A stretch of 64,000 nucleotides of DNA from Dioscorea cayenensis subsp. rotundata (lineage: Eukaryota > Streptophyta > Magnoliopsida > Dioscoreales > Dioscoreaceae). The stretch spans positions 21,371,257 through 21,435,256 of the forward strand of contig NC_052476.1 in NCBI RefSeq assembly GCF_009730915.1. Direction: 5' to 3'. Position 1 is the first letter of the stretch. Every line of letters starts with the position of its first letter. The translations under genes were made by a program, and so were the position numbers. Positions 18,378 to 33,100 of this stretch are shown one piece after another. The notes under the pieces are model-generated. The model made no database searches and was not told the origin of the DNA. It saw only the letters and a list, made by a program, of their open reading frames with translations.

Positions 18378-18889
18378 TAGCTTGACGCGCACATGTGATC
18401 GGCGATAACACATTGCCTTAGTATTTTGAGGAGGCACAGTTGGTTTCGCTCGATCAAGACGGCCGGTTTTTCCATTGGATTAAAGATTTAACATGAATTC
18501 TTCGGCAAACTTATTATAGTTTTATTGTTTTCCGATTGTACCATTAACCGAGCCGAATGTGTTGTAGACATTGCTTTTTGAGCTTGGAACTGAAGTCTTT
18601 GATTCATTGTAATACAAAAATTTTGCTGAAGATTAGAATTTTTCAGCTGGTTAATGCCTTGACAGTGGATTGTAAATTCATGTGAAATTCATTATAAAGC
18701 TTAATTGAGCTAACCAAATAAAATTCAAAAACCTAATTGATTAATCTTACTTATTCATAAAAAATAAATCGAAATCATTTTAAGCTGCATAATTAAAAAA
18801 AAAAAGTAAATTTTCAATTCATACCAAAAGGAAAATAGCTAAAAATAACTAAAATCTTTCTCAGGAATAACCGGCCAGTATCTGACTGC

Positions 18890-18973
18890 CACGTGTCAGC
18901 TTCCCCAACAACCGGTCTGATGGGCCATCCAGAAATGGAGGCCCATACCTTAAGCCAGCGAAGCAATGGCCCA
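18890..18973 (+). promoter_or_regulatory. ARF promoter: G-box plus three site II (TGGGCC/GGCCCA) elements
   Basis: CACGTG lies at 18890-18895, TGGGCC at 18921-18926, and GGCCCA at 18940-18945 and 18968-18973. Site II elements are bound by TCP factors and are typical of highly expressed housekeeping genes, which fits an ARF. They lie about 150-230 bp upstream of the probable leader exon. Confidence 0.5.
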
Positions 18974-19079
18974 ATTCACTAACGAGATCTTAACGGCGAT
19001 CTCCGTTTACTTTAACGTCCGTTAAGTTCTCCTCAATATATATATATATATATATATCCATTAACACCCGCCTAAATTT

Positions 19080-19151
19080 TGCATTTTGTTTCCATATTTG
19101 TCTCTGTGGTCGCCCAGATCGGCCCGCTCGGATCCGCATTTCTCCCTCCCC
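19080..19151 (+). other. 5'-UTR exon of the ARF gene (approximate start)
   Basis: A C/T-rich leader ends in CCC/GTAAGC at 19151, a strong donor. The T-rich intron that follows ends in TTTAG at 19729, eight bases before the ATG. Leader introns of this kind are common in plant ARF genes and often raise expression. Confidence 0.6.
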
Positions 19152-19701
19152 GTAAGCGTGATCTTCTTCTTAATTTTCATTCTTTGATTGTATTATGATT
19201 GGATCTGTGCTTGATTTGGATTCCTTGATCCGTCGCTGTGTTTTCTCGAACAAAAATCGTTGAATTTGGTGTAGAAATGGTTGCTGATCCTGTAGTTTTT
19301 GTTGGGGTTCTCGATTTATTTGGGTTTTATTTGTATGATTATGTGATTTGGGGTTGGAATTATGTGTAATTTTCTCCTTTTGAAATCGATCTTCGTCTTT
19401 GGTTTACTGGTTTTTGAATTTGAGGCTTTCTTCTTTGATTTTTTGTTTAGATCTTTAGTTTAGCGGAAATTTGGGAGCTTATTGTGTTCAATTTCAACCA
19501 GGCTTTAATTTTCAAGATTCACTATGGGGAAATTAGGAGCTTATCATGTTAAAAAATAAGATTTTTTTTTTTTTTTTTTGCAAATGATGCATGTATGCAT
19601 GTATGCATGTACATATAAGTGAATTTGTGTTAAATGATCTATAAACTAGTATGAGTTTTATGTTTGATCAATTATGTGATTGCAATTGTAATCATCGGTA
19701 G

Positions 19702-21940
<2,239 letters not shown>

Positions 21941-22149
21941 TTTGTTGCAGGCGGAATCTTCGGTCATTTGAGGTGTTGTTATCTTTGCTAAGTTCTATTG
22001 TTGTTTCTTTTATACAGAATTCAGCATCTCCATTGCTGTCTAGATCTTTCAGAACATCTGGTTATCTCTGTTTTATGATGTTGATTTTTTAATGTACAAG
22101 CATGATGAGGTTCCTTTCCCTATTTCTTATTATTGAAAATGTCCATCTC

Positions 22150-22840
22150 TTGTGAGTATTTGAGTGTTGTATTTCTGGTAACGATCAAAATATTGTATAT
22201 CTTATTTTTCACTATTTCACTGTGTATAAAAACAGTAATACTATGTATCAAAATATTATATATCGTAACTTTGAACAATCAATATCCGTAGATTTCTAAG
22301 AATGTCCTTAGCAAATTTGTCCCCATATATGTATATATATATTTGCTAACATATTTTAAATTGTTATCTTTTTATTTTAGTGCAATTTTATTTATTTCCT
22401 AGATAAAATTGTAGATCTGTTATTTTGGAGAAAATTAGGATTAAAACTTAAATTCAAATTTAAAACTTTATAATATAATAATCCCAGTTGAATGACGACC
22501 TTGTTACTTTTTAATCATACAACCAGACCAAGACCCACCAACCAGCCCATTAATGAATCATCAATAAAAATCCATCTATTGAAAAAAAATATATATACAA
22601 TAATTAAAAGGGAAAATTCTCTATAAAAAGAACAAAAAATTGTGTGGATATAAAAAATTCAATGAGCAATGTTTTAAGCCATTCATTCCTCTAATTAAAA
22701 AAAAAGTTTTTATTAATAAAACATAATAATAATAATAATAAGATAATAAAACCTCACATTGTTCACAAATGTCAATGAGATATGAATCCATTGACTTATT
22801 AAACAAAGAAACAAACAAACATTTAAGTTGGATGGATTAG
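22150..22840. other. Intergenic DNA between ARF and HS1 genes
   Basis: AT-rich sequence after the ARF 3' UTR, with an ATA/TAA repeat near 22725-22741. No gene was seen. Confidence 0.5.
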
Positions 22841-22844
22841 ATAA

Positions 22845-23610
22845 TTAATTGACAGGGGTTGGCTTGTAATCCACAACAATGTACTTATCCAGTGCTTTAA
22901 GGAACTCATTTGCAAATTGAACATGAGCAGGATGAACCACATACTCTGCAATCCCTTCTGTGCTTTCAAAGCTTGATTCAAACACATGTGTGAACCCTTG
23001 ATGCAGCCCTTCTATGCTCACATCCCTCCCCCTTCATCAATCATCATCATTATTATTTATTGTTTTTTTTTTAAATAAATTAATAAATTAAGAGGAAATT
23101 AATGATAAAAAATTAAAGGTATAAATATTACTATTTTGCGTTTCCGTCCTTTTAGTCCCTCTAATATAAAATCCATTTTTTTTTTGTCCTTGTATTTACA
23201 TATTTTTATTTTTATTTTATTCTTTTAATTGACGGATCTATTTTTTTTTTTTCTCGTATTTACATATTTTCATCTTGGTCCTTCTAATTTATCAGCTGGA
23301 AGAATCAAAATAACATATCTATAGGGACTAAAAAGATAGAAATGTAAAAAATACGAGAACCAATATATTTTATATAAAATCATAAAATAGAACGATAATT
23401 TTGATATTTTGACCAAAATTAAAATAAATAAATAAATAAGATAAAAGAGAGAGTAAACAAAACAACCAACCAGTGGAAAGCCTTCATGGGTTCAATGATG
23501 GAGACAAGATTGGCGTAGCCTTTGATTAACTCCTCCACATGCTCCGCTGATACTTCATCTTTGAACTTCGCCAGCAGCACGTGCTTCACCACACCCTTCT
23601 TCTCCTCCAT
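22845..23610 (-). CDS. Stress-response A/B-barrel domain protein (HS1-type)
   Basis: Two exons, 23610-23471 and 23031-22845, encode 108 aa. The N-terminus MEEKKGVVKHVLLAKFKDEV, the middle segment ending in MKAFHW and the second-exon segment RDVSIEGLHQGFTHVFESSF are diagnostic of the Dabb (stress-responsive dimeric alpha/beta barrel) family. In that family Arabidopsis HS1 is a small dimeric heat-stable protein with antimicrobial activity. The splice sites (CACTG/GTTGGT and GATGAAG/GGGG) restore the frame through the FHWGRDVS motif, and the length equals the family norm. There is no signal peptide, so the protein is probably cytosolic. A TATATATAA box lies about 50 bp upstream of the ATG. Confidence 0.93.
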
Positions 23611-23689
23611 CTCTCTCTCTTTTTCTTTCTTTGTGGTTCTCTTCTCTATTTATTGGATTATTTATATATATAGGTGAACAAGAAGATGG

Positions 23690-24150
23690 TAGTCGAGCAC
23701 CGCCCGGTGTGATTACCGCCTCAACCCTCCCTCTGTTTATAATTTTTTTTAAAATTATTTAATTTTGGTTTAATATTATTTTTATAATTAAATTTTAATT
23801 TGTTTCAAAATACTCACTAAAATCAGGACACTCAATAGATTAGCACTTCATTAATTAATATAGAGATCATAAATTTTTTTGACTGTATTGAATAGGTATT
23901 TTCTGATCTTAATATCAATTAATAAAAATATTATTTCACTGGATGATGATCTATTTCTGAAATGATTAATAATTTTAATAAATATTTTTAAATAAATTAA
24001 AATTTAATGATAAAAATAATATTTGGACTAAAATTTAGTAATTTATCAAAAAATAAAAAATAATAAATAACCAGCGATAATAACACAAAGGCCCGGGCCG
24101 GTGAACTTACCTATTGGGTTGGAGACTTGGAGTACCGGCTGGTATGCTTA
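23690..24150. other. Divergent intergenic region, HS1 / plastid S1
   Basis: AT-rich sequence serves as the shared upstream region of HS1 (minus) and the plastid S1 gene (plus). A GC-rich island starting at about 24090 probably marks the S1 leader. No other gene was seen. Confidence 0.5.
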
Positions 24151-24207
24151 CCGCTGTAGGTGTTGCGATATCTTTGTGTGTGTTTGCGCGGCGTCTCTGC
24201 TCCGACG

Positions 24208-26523
24208 ATGGCGGGATTCTTGGGTCTCAAGTTCCCATCTTTGTTCGCCAAGCCGGCTTCTTTGAGCTCTTTGGCTGGTGTTGTTGCTGCGGCGGTGCCG
24301 ATATCTAATGCGCAGACTAGGGAGCGGCTGCGGATGAAGCAGATCTTCCAGGAAGCTCGTGAGCGATGTCGTAATGATCCTTTGGATGGCGTCCCGTTTC
24401 ACTCTTGATGAATTTCATGATGCTCTTGACCAGTGTGATTTTGGCTTTCCGGTTGGATCTAAGGTGGGGTGGGTAGTGCCTCTTTGTCTTTGTTTTTTTG
24501 ATCTTTTTAGCCTGTGATTTGTGGAGCTAGGGTTTCTTTTTCTAGTACTTTTCATTGTAGTATGATTTACTGAATAAGAAAAAAGAAATTTTGCATTCGC
24601 TTCTTAGCCTTTCTTTTCTTCCATTTTCGATGAATACAATAACACCATTGAAGATTCTAATTTTGTGGTGCCTTTGCCTTTGCCTTTGATGATGAATCAT
24701 ATGATGGAAAAATTGCAGCTTTCTTGATATTTTTCTTTTTCAAATACCATCAAATCATCGACAAAAATTTAAATTTGTCATTTGTCATTTGTCACTTGTC
24801 ATTTGATTTTTATCTCCATTATACTATTTATGCTCTGATTTTATCTAGTTTTGCAAAAATTGACAAGGTATTGAATGAACTTGTTTTTCCAGATTAAAGG
24901 GACTGTCTTCATGACAGATGACAATGGTGCCCATGTTGACATCTTTGGAAAATCATCTGCATACTTACCTCTCCATGAAGCATGCCTTTATAAAGTAAAG
25001 CATGTTGCAGAGGCTGGTATACATCCAGGCTCACAAGAAGAGTTCATTGTGGTTGGTGAGAATGCTGAAGATGATTGTTTGGTTTTGAGCTTAAGGTCAA
25101 TCCAATGGGATCTTGCATGGGAAAGGTGCAGGCAGCTTCAGCTTGAAGATGCTCCAATCAAGGGTAAGGTGTGAGCCGGCTTCTTCTCTCCTTCATGAAT
25201 AGAACTTGATTATCTGTCGAATTTCCTATTGATTCACTAATGTGTAGAAGGTCTGGTAAATCTAGATTAACTTGCAGATCATCATCTACTCATCTTGTCA
25301 TTAGATGTTACTTCTCAACTTTGTGAAACACAGGTCATTGGAGGAAATAAAGGAGGTGTTGTTGTTATTGTGGAAGGTCTTCATGGCTTCATACCATTTT
25401 CACAGATCACAATGGTAAGGTTTTCAAACTGTATTCTGTCTGTTATAACCTATAAGTTTGATTGTTACTGCAAGATCCTTTTTATCATTGATGGTTAATT
25501 TTACAAGGTTAGACTGTGAGTGAATTCAATAGGTTTTCATGTGTGTCCTTCCTAGATTGTTATCTGAGAGCCTTTCCTGCTTCCAAACAAATAATTTTTC
25601 TCTGAATGGCTTGAATTGAATACAAGACATCAATAAAGCTTCTCATTCAATCTGAGTTTTACTAGTTTGTTGCTAGAAAGCATCTGCAGAAGAACTGATG
25701 AACAAGGAATTGCTTCTGAAATTCATGGAAGTAGATCAAGAACAATCTAAACTTGTCCTCAGTAATTGCAAGGCCATAGCTTCCAGTCAGGTGCAATATG
25801 GAATTGGATCCGTTGTCACAGGAATTATCCAAAATGTTAAGCCATATGGTGCCTTTGTTGACATCGGTGGAATCAGTGGTCTCCTCCATGTTAGCCAGAT
25901 CAGCCATGATCACATCTCAGACATTTCTAAGGTTTTACAACCCGGTGACACCCTAAAGGTATCTCTGAGTTCGGCTTATTTCTATTTTGCCTATACCTGG
26001 CTATTTCTCAAAACTTATTACCATGGAAACACCTGTCTTGCATAAAAAAGGTGATGGTATTGAATCATGATCATGTAAGAAACCGACTGAGTCTTTCTAC
26101 AAAAAAACTAGAACCAACACCTGGTGACATGATACGTAATCCAAAGCTCGTCTTTGAGAAGGTATCATCATCACTCTTTCCAAAGAATGCATTTTCTTCA
26201 TGCCAAGGGAGTGAAAACCATCGGCTTTCTCTTGCAGGCAGACGAGATGGCTCAGTTGTTCATGCGGAGAATTGCTCAAGCAGAGGCTATGGCTCATGAA
26301 GACATGCTGAGATATCAAATCGAGGTACTCATCCACGATAAGTACTCTTGCGAATTAAGCACTAATTTGCTGACCTGCTATAGTGCTATGTGCTCTTGCC
26401 GTGCAAATAATCTTCTTGATTAATGGTTTATTATACATTTATACTCATACATTGGTTCGTTTTAATGGAATTATTTGATGGTGGGATTAACTGTGCTATT
26501 CTTGCCTGCAGGAAGTGTTATAG
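24208..26523 (+). CDS. RPS1: Chloroplast 30S ribosomal protein S1 homologue (one 1-bp frameshift)
   Basis: The exons are 24208-24463, 24893-25168, 25334-25414, 25677-25958, 26051-26161, 26238-26324 and 26512-26523, giving about 367 aa. The first about 35 residues are a Ser/Ala-rich likely transit peptide, followed by the conserved [16 protein letters not shown]. Three S1 (OB-fold) repeats start at about residue 83 (GSKIKGTVF), 177 ([12 protein letters not shown]) and 252 ([24 protein letters not shown]). The third is the best preserved and ends with [17 protein letters not shown]. The protein would bind mRNA on the plastid small subunit. One extra base (C at 24400) breaks the frame inside exon 1 between GVPF and TLDEF. 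The C-terminus ends EVL shortly after the [10 protein letters not shown] segment, so the acidic tail of other plant S1 proteins (about 416 aa in Arabidopsis) is missing. Confidence 0.88.
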
Positions 26524-26539
26524 GGAGCTTCTGACCTCA

Positions 26540-27160
26540 GAGATAGCACTCCTTTGCTTCAGTTGAAGAACAGAACACACATAATAGAAATATTGTACTT
26601 GAAAGGGGGTGTAAGATGATAAGATTGAATGGAAGGGGTTTTTTTGTTATTTTATTCGATGTTTTTGTAAATTTCTTGACATCAAATGTTCAATAGCTTG
26701 TGAATAATTGAAAAGCAGTTGTTAGATTTTGCCTGCAAATCCCAACAAAGCCAATGGCATTGTTGCCTATGATTATAAAAGAATCAATTTGAAGTTTCTC
26801 CACCTGCAAATCTATTAATTAAATATTTCTAGATCTCATCAACAACTCAAAATATGTCCTGAAATTTTGAGAGAAATTTAAGGGATCAAAGTAACAGTTT
26901 AGAGCAGAACCTTTAAAAGAAAAGATCTTTAATGTGCATATCGTCAATACATTTGCCACAATTCCATCAGTTTCATGGTCAATTTTCATTGCTAAAAAGC
27001 AGAAAAACAATTATACTGTGATCAAACATATTTACAGAAAAGTATAATAACCACATGAGGAATGAGCTTGCATTTGCACAGCTCGCAAAATCTTGTTGCT
27101 GTATGTAGAAAATGAGCTTTAGTATCAAAAGCCGCATTCATGACACAGCCTCGGCCTCAG
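26540..27160. other. Convergent 3' regions of plastid S1 and NEMF
   Basis: The stretch holds the 3' UTR of S1 (plus) and the 3' UTR of NEMF (minus). There is no other gene. Its sequence recurs, with many small insertions, at 61.3-62.1 kb. Confidence 0.6.
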
Positions 27161-30100
27161 TTAATTGTCCTTGCCTGATTTCTTCCCCTTCTTCTGTTTC
27201 TGCTTCAGTTGGGTGAGGCCCGGTGCTGTTATTTTCACATTGCCGATGATTGCAGCGACCAATTCGGGATCTGTACATGCTTTCATGAGCTCCTTCTCCC
27301 GATTTGTCACTTCTGGCATATGACTAAATAGATTCATCGCAGTCTTGGCAGCTGTACATATTTCAGAGAGAAGATTAGCATATTCTAGATCAGTGAAGTT
27401 AAACAAAGACGAATTGCGAAAATCCGGCAAAGCCAAATAGATGTTGCCCCTTCCCAGAATGATCAACAAATGACAAAATGCCTACAAACAAAGAACGATT
27501 TATCTTTCATTGACTTGCAAGAAAATTGTTGAAGAATATAATAATACCTTTTCCTTTCTTTGCAGTGCCTGGAGTGATTTTGACACGGTATTTGTATGTC
27601 TGCAGAGCATTATATGGACCACACACAGGAACAGCATACAGTAAAATGTCATTGGCAAGTGGATTGCCAGTCAAATAGTCTAAATCATTTAGTTTCTCCT
27701 TCTCCTCTTCACCTATCTCATTGATACCATCTTCTCCAATTGTAATTTTATCCATCTCAGCAGTTGCTTTGCCCAGCTCTGCAGCCGAAAGATCTTGAGA
27801 GACATCATTGTTGCCATGCTTATTTGTAACTGGATGGGGATGATCACTTTCAGCCATATATTCTGGACAATCGCGAGAAAGGTGGCCAACCTTTTTACAC
27901 CTATAGCATATCTTCGAGTCATCTTGGGCTCCTGCCATAACCCAATATATAAATCAGAAGATAACTTTGAAACAAAATTTCCAAGAAATGGATATGACTG
28001 AAACGCAAATTATTGTCTAGTGGGTGCATATTAGATACGATAACAAAGGAAAGAGTCAGAGACAATACAATGGCAATAATAAATCTGAACAATTCATCTA
28101 TTAATCAAGAACTGCCAGTAAATGGAATATTTAGCTCAGGCATCCCATATGTGATCTACTGTTCATGCATGTCACAGCCTGGTTGCTATTTAAGCAACAT
28201 ATGGGCAGGCATATGTTCTTAGTATGTATCTTCAAAATATTCAAACTAATGGCAAATGCCCCAAGATATGATTGCTAAGAAAAATGCTATGCATGTATGA
28301 ATCGTGTAGAAAGATAACATGATAACTATGCTTCATCCTAGAGACACATTGAGAAAAAAAGGCCAGGGAACTGAAAATACAGATATTTACTGGTAGAGTA
28401 CCAGTTATTGATTTGCTTGATCCACCAAGGACTTCACTTTGCCCTTGCTCCTTTTCCATTTTGACAGTTTTTCCAGCAGACTGTGAGCCATTAAAAGTTT
28501 TCATTAGGAATATATACAACAGAAAGATGCCAGACGAAAATTAAACTTCACAAAACACAAAATGTTTATCTTACAGCTAGCAACGCCATGCGAATTTTCC
28601 TTTCTTCTTCGTCCTGTTCAGCGTACTTCTCTTTTATCTTCTTAAGCTTGCTCTTTTGCCCCCGAGTAATCTTTGAACTTGCAGGCTTCTGATTTTCATT
28701 GACATCTGTTCTAACAGATGGTTTGTTATGTTCCTTTTCATTATCATCATTTCCAGTACCATTTTTCTGGTCCTTTTTCGATTTCCGTCTTTCAGCCTTT
28801 GAAATGTAAGGCTTTTCTCGCATTGTACCTTTATTCCCTTCAAGATTAGGGTCCTCTGTAAAAGTTGGCTGTGTAGTGGTGAGTGCAGAACTTGTACTCA
28901 ATAATTTAGCAGGGCCAAGGCCCAGGGCCAAGTCCATGAGAACATCAAGTTCAGATGATTTAGAAGTCACACTTCTTTGGCCTGTCTCAGGTTCTAATTC
29001 GCTGTGCATGCCCTTTGAGGAATCCACTCCTTCAGTAACTTCCTCTATGAAGTCACCAGATGTTTCAAGACGAGATGGTGATACTAAAGGTGCATTAATA
29101 ACTTTTGAAAGCTTTTCTTCAACTTCCAAGTGGTTCATGCTCAAGCTCGACACATGATTCAAGTCCTTATTTATCCCACCTTCACTATTGACTTCATCGC
29201 CTGAATCAGAAGCACTTGGCCCTTTATGCAATTCCCCTTCAGTTTCTTGCTGGCCTTCATCTTCACCTCTTACCCTTCTTTCATTTAGATGAGATGCCAA
29301 GGAACTCTCATCTAATCGAAATAGAATACCAAAACCCATAACAAGTGGGTGAGGAGGCAGGAAGTTCTTTTTACCACGAATCATAAAACTTCCTACTGTA
29401 AGATACTCGCCAGTGGGAGCTGTTTTACTGACTTGGTGAGGGTAGACCCACCAAGCACTGGTAACAATCTTTGAGTCCCATGCTTGGCTGTGACAAACCT
29501 GAAAAGTAAGGGCAAAAATATAATCACAGAATAATCAGGTTTTAGATATATTTATTGACCAAAAGAAAACATTTTGCCAGACTTAAAAATACAGATGAAA
29601 GAAATTATTAGACTTACAGTGAAGCATCCTGCTTGATTCAGTGTGAGAGGTGGTACTGGATTTTCAGGTTTGTGGTTCTTGATCACAGTACTGGAAGCTC
29701 CGTGCAGGTCTGCATGGATGTACCTGTTTTAAAACAACCAGAAAAAATCAGCACGGTCAATTGCCTTCCTGCTTCAGACAAAAAGTGCATAAAAAACAAT
29801 ATATGTAAAGAAAATCAACCATTGGCAAAAGAACATAGCAATATATTTTTAAATAATCAAATAAAATACAGATGCACCTGAGATACGCATCAAATGCACA
29901 CGATCATTACTACCTAAAATCAACTTATCATAATCAGCTTAAGAAGTCAAAGTCCAATGTCTTAAGTTCTTAACTTGAAGATCTATATCTAAATATTAAA
30001 TATTTAATTCAAGTATCAAACCAGGCAGATACAAATTTTCCATACACGGAGAAGACCATAAAGGTTTTGTTCATTATCTGGTAAGATAGATATTGCAGAT

Positions 30101-33100
30101 TCTACAAAACTGATTACTGTAAGGGCTATGGGCAGATAATCAAGCAGGCTGGTTAAAAAGGAACACCATACACAAAAAATCTCATTCGCAAAATATTTAA
30201 AGGAAGGTGCACAGTAATAGATCAAAATCTACTCACAAATCTCCTTTAGACATGTATCGCTTGACTATCATCTCATTTTGCTGAGCATCACGACCACTAA
30301 TAACCAAATAATTCTCGCTGCTGATAAACCAGTTAAATTTCTCAAACCAATGAACTTTGCGTATGTGAGAGATTGCAGCCACAGTCTTTTCCTGCAATTA
30401 AAAATTCCAGATTGACAAGAACTAACAATCAGATAGAATTTTCTCATATCAGGAAAAATCAAATTGAAGATTCAAAACGATATGACAAGAAGATAATCAC
30501 TCAATCCTTATATAAACCAGAAGAAAAAATAAGCCATCGGATTGAAGTAAACAGAAACATAAATCACATGTATGTAGGTGCTTCCCAGGAAATATGCAAA
30601 AATAAAAAAGGGTGTTACTATCCTGACTGTCAGAAAAACAGAGCTAAAAGATGCATAAATTCTACACCATCCTGCCATGTTGTCAAAAGCTAAAACCAGA
30701 AGAATTACCATGATTCATGGTAGTACCTGAGCAAGTTGAAGACGAGTCTTCTTTTCAGCTGCTTTGAAAGCCTTCTCATGTGCAGTGATTGTCTTTTCTT
30801 GTTTGAACTCCTGTTTTTTCTTTAGCTCAAACCAATGTCGGGCATTGGCATGTGCAGAAAGTGCCAAATCAACCTCTACCTAAAAAGAAAGAAAAATAAA
30901 TCGACTCCAGAAAGTTAGAACAGGCACCAATTTCATTTGTTAAATGATAAAAGAGTCATAAATTGTACAGAACAATGGGAAGTTGAACATACAATGGGGC
31001 AAAAGCCGCAAAACGGATGAATCATATGTACAGAGAGCAGAGTTTATCAAGCACAACTCAGACAAAAAACTATGGGGGAGGCGAGCTCCATACAAGCAAC
31101 ATGCTTTCACATTATAAACAAAAAAAGAAATACAAGAATATAGCTTTTTCATCATCCTATCATTTTTGTACGTTGCAAAGATTTGGATTTCACAACCCAA
31201 CTCAATCATCAAGAGTTAGTAACCGAGCACAAATGATGATAGATAAAAACCTTCAGAATGCATCTCAAAGCAAACTTAAAAATCATGAGCTTAGCAACTT
31301 AACATAAAAAGATTATGGATGAAACCTTCAGAGGACATGCCAACCCAACTCAACAATCAAGAGCTTAGCAACCGAACATAAAAGATTATGGATGAAACCT
31401 GAAACCTACCGAGGACATTTCAACCCAACTCAATAATTAAGAGCTCATCAAAGGATGATAGATGAAAAACCTTCAGAGGACAGGTAAAACATCAACAATT
31501 GCCAAAGACATTAAAATCATATGCTATTGTTTGATAAGTGTCAACTCATTTCATCATAATGATGCCAAAAGGGTGCTCATTCTTTTTAATTCACATATCA
31601 AGTAAATGTTGCAAAAACACAAACTATACAAATATTATAGGCAGCTAGAAGCAATACCCGTCAACAGGGCTGGTTTTTTCTCATCCTCATCCATTTCATC
31701 AAGATCATTGCTCAGTAGCAGAGTTATACAATTTCTTTCAAGATGGAGTTTATCAATGAGGCCAGCAACAGGATTTCCTGATTTTTCTCTTCCTTCACCA
31801 TGCGTGCAAGATCATCCCAATTCATCCCATTTTGCAAGGGCAACTCTCGAACTGCTAAAAATTGCAGCATCCACATCTTCTAAGTTGTATTCAATCAACT
31901 CTGCCATTTTTTAACACAATGATCCACTTCTTTCCTCAGTGTTTGCACACGATTTTCCTGCATTTTTGAATTACAAAACACCAAACGGATAGCAAATACA
32001 GGATCAATAGCCTCAAAAAGTAATAAAAAATGAAAGAAATGCTTGTCACAAGTCAGAATATAGTATATGCCCCACAAATCATGCTGATGACATGTTTTGC
32101 AGACTATCTATATCCGACATTAAAAATAGTTCAATTGCTCAATTGAGTAACAAAGCAAGGAGAGAACCTGATCCAAACGTATTTTACTGAGTTTCTGCAT
32201 GGCAGATCCCTCTTTTGCTTTTGCCTGTTGCTCTGCCCTTTGGCTTTCAATTTTACTATAGAACTCATCCAGGGCTGCATCAAATGTCTCAAATTTCACG
32301 ATTTCCTGGACTTCAACTGATTCAACAGCAAAGGGCAGAATTCATCATAGATCTGCATGTTAAAAGGCCAGATAGAGTTCACTTATCAAGTTAGACAAAA
32401 GCATACACAGGAACAAGAGAAACAGGTAGCTACAAAAATTTTTCAATGTAAATATATCAATTGCTTAAGCGTGCCAAGCACCTTAGATGCAACAGATATA
32501 ATTCCAAGATAAGGATGCGTTGATTGCCACAATTATCTACCATCAAGAGGGGTCATCTACAATACTCAAAAGAGAATCAGCCTGACCTTATCCAAAGTTG
32601 GCTCTGAAAGTGGTATATTTTCCTTCTTCCCAGTGGCTTTACTCTGCATTAAAATGTACCCTTCTGGAACTTTCTGACCTGATATAACATCTGCAAGCCA
32701 GTCCTCAAACCTAGCTACAGCTTTTGCCAAAGCCTGCATAGAGTCTTCATCTATCTGGCTATCAGTGCTATTTCAACTTTCATATTAGAATAAGCCCTAG
32801 CATCCAATATGATGTGCTCAGAAAGAGCAGGACCATAATTCAACGCATCCCCTAGAAGAGTCTTTAAAGTAGACTTATTTGGCCGAGCTCCATCATTGAG
32901 CTTCTTATTTGCACCATGTGCATTTTTATTCTTACTATTTTTACTTGTTTCTTTTGATTTTTCATGAGCATCACCACCACTTTCATCAAAATTAGTAGGT
33001 TCTTTATCATCGACTGACTTCACAGAAGTGAGTTCCATTTTTAATTTGGTAAAGCTAGTCCTTTCAAAAAACACGTGCAAGCTTCAATTGGATACCGATG

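Noticed and set aside
31190..31487. CRISPR-like array
   Set aside because: The units are long, unequal and adjacent without unique spacers. The locus is an intron of a plant nuclear gene.
31606..31914. Plus-strand 102-codon frame
   Set aside because: It is antisense to a NEMF exon whose minus-strand text ([14 protein letters not shown].. [15 protein letters not shown]) is clearly the real coding strand.
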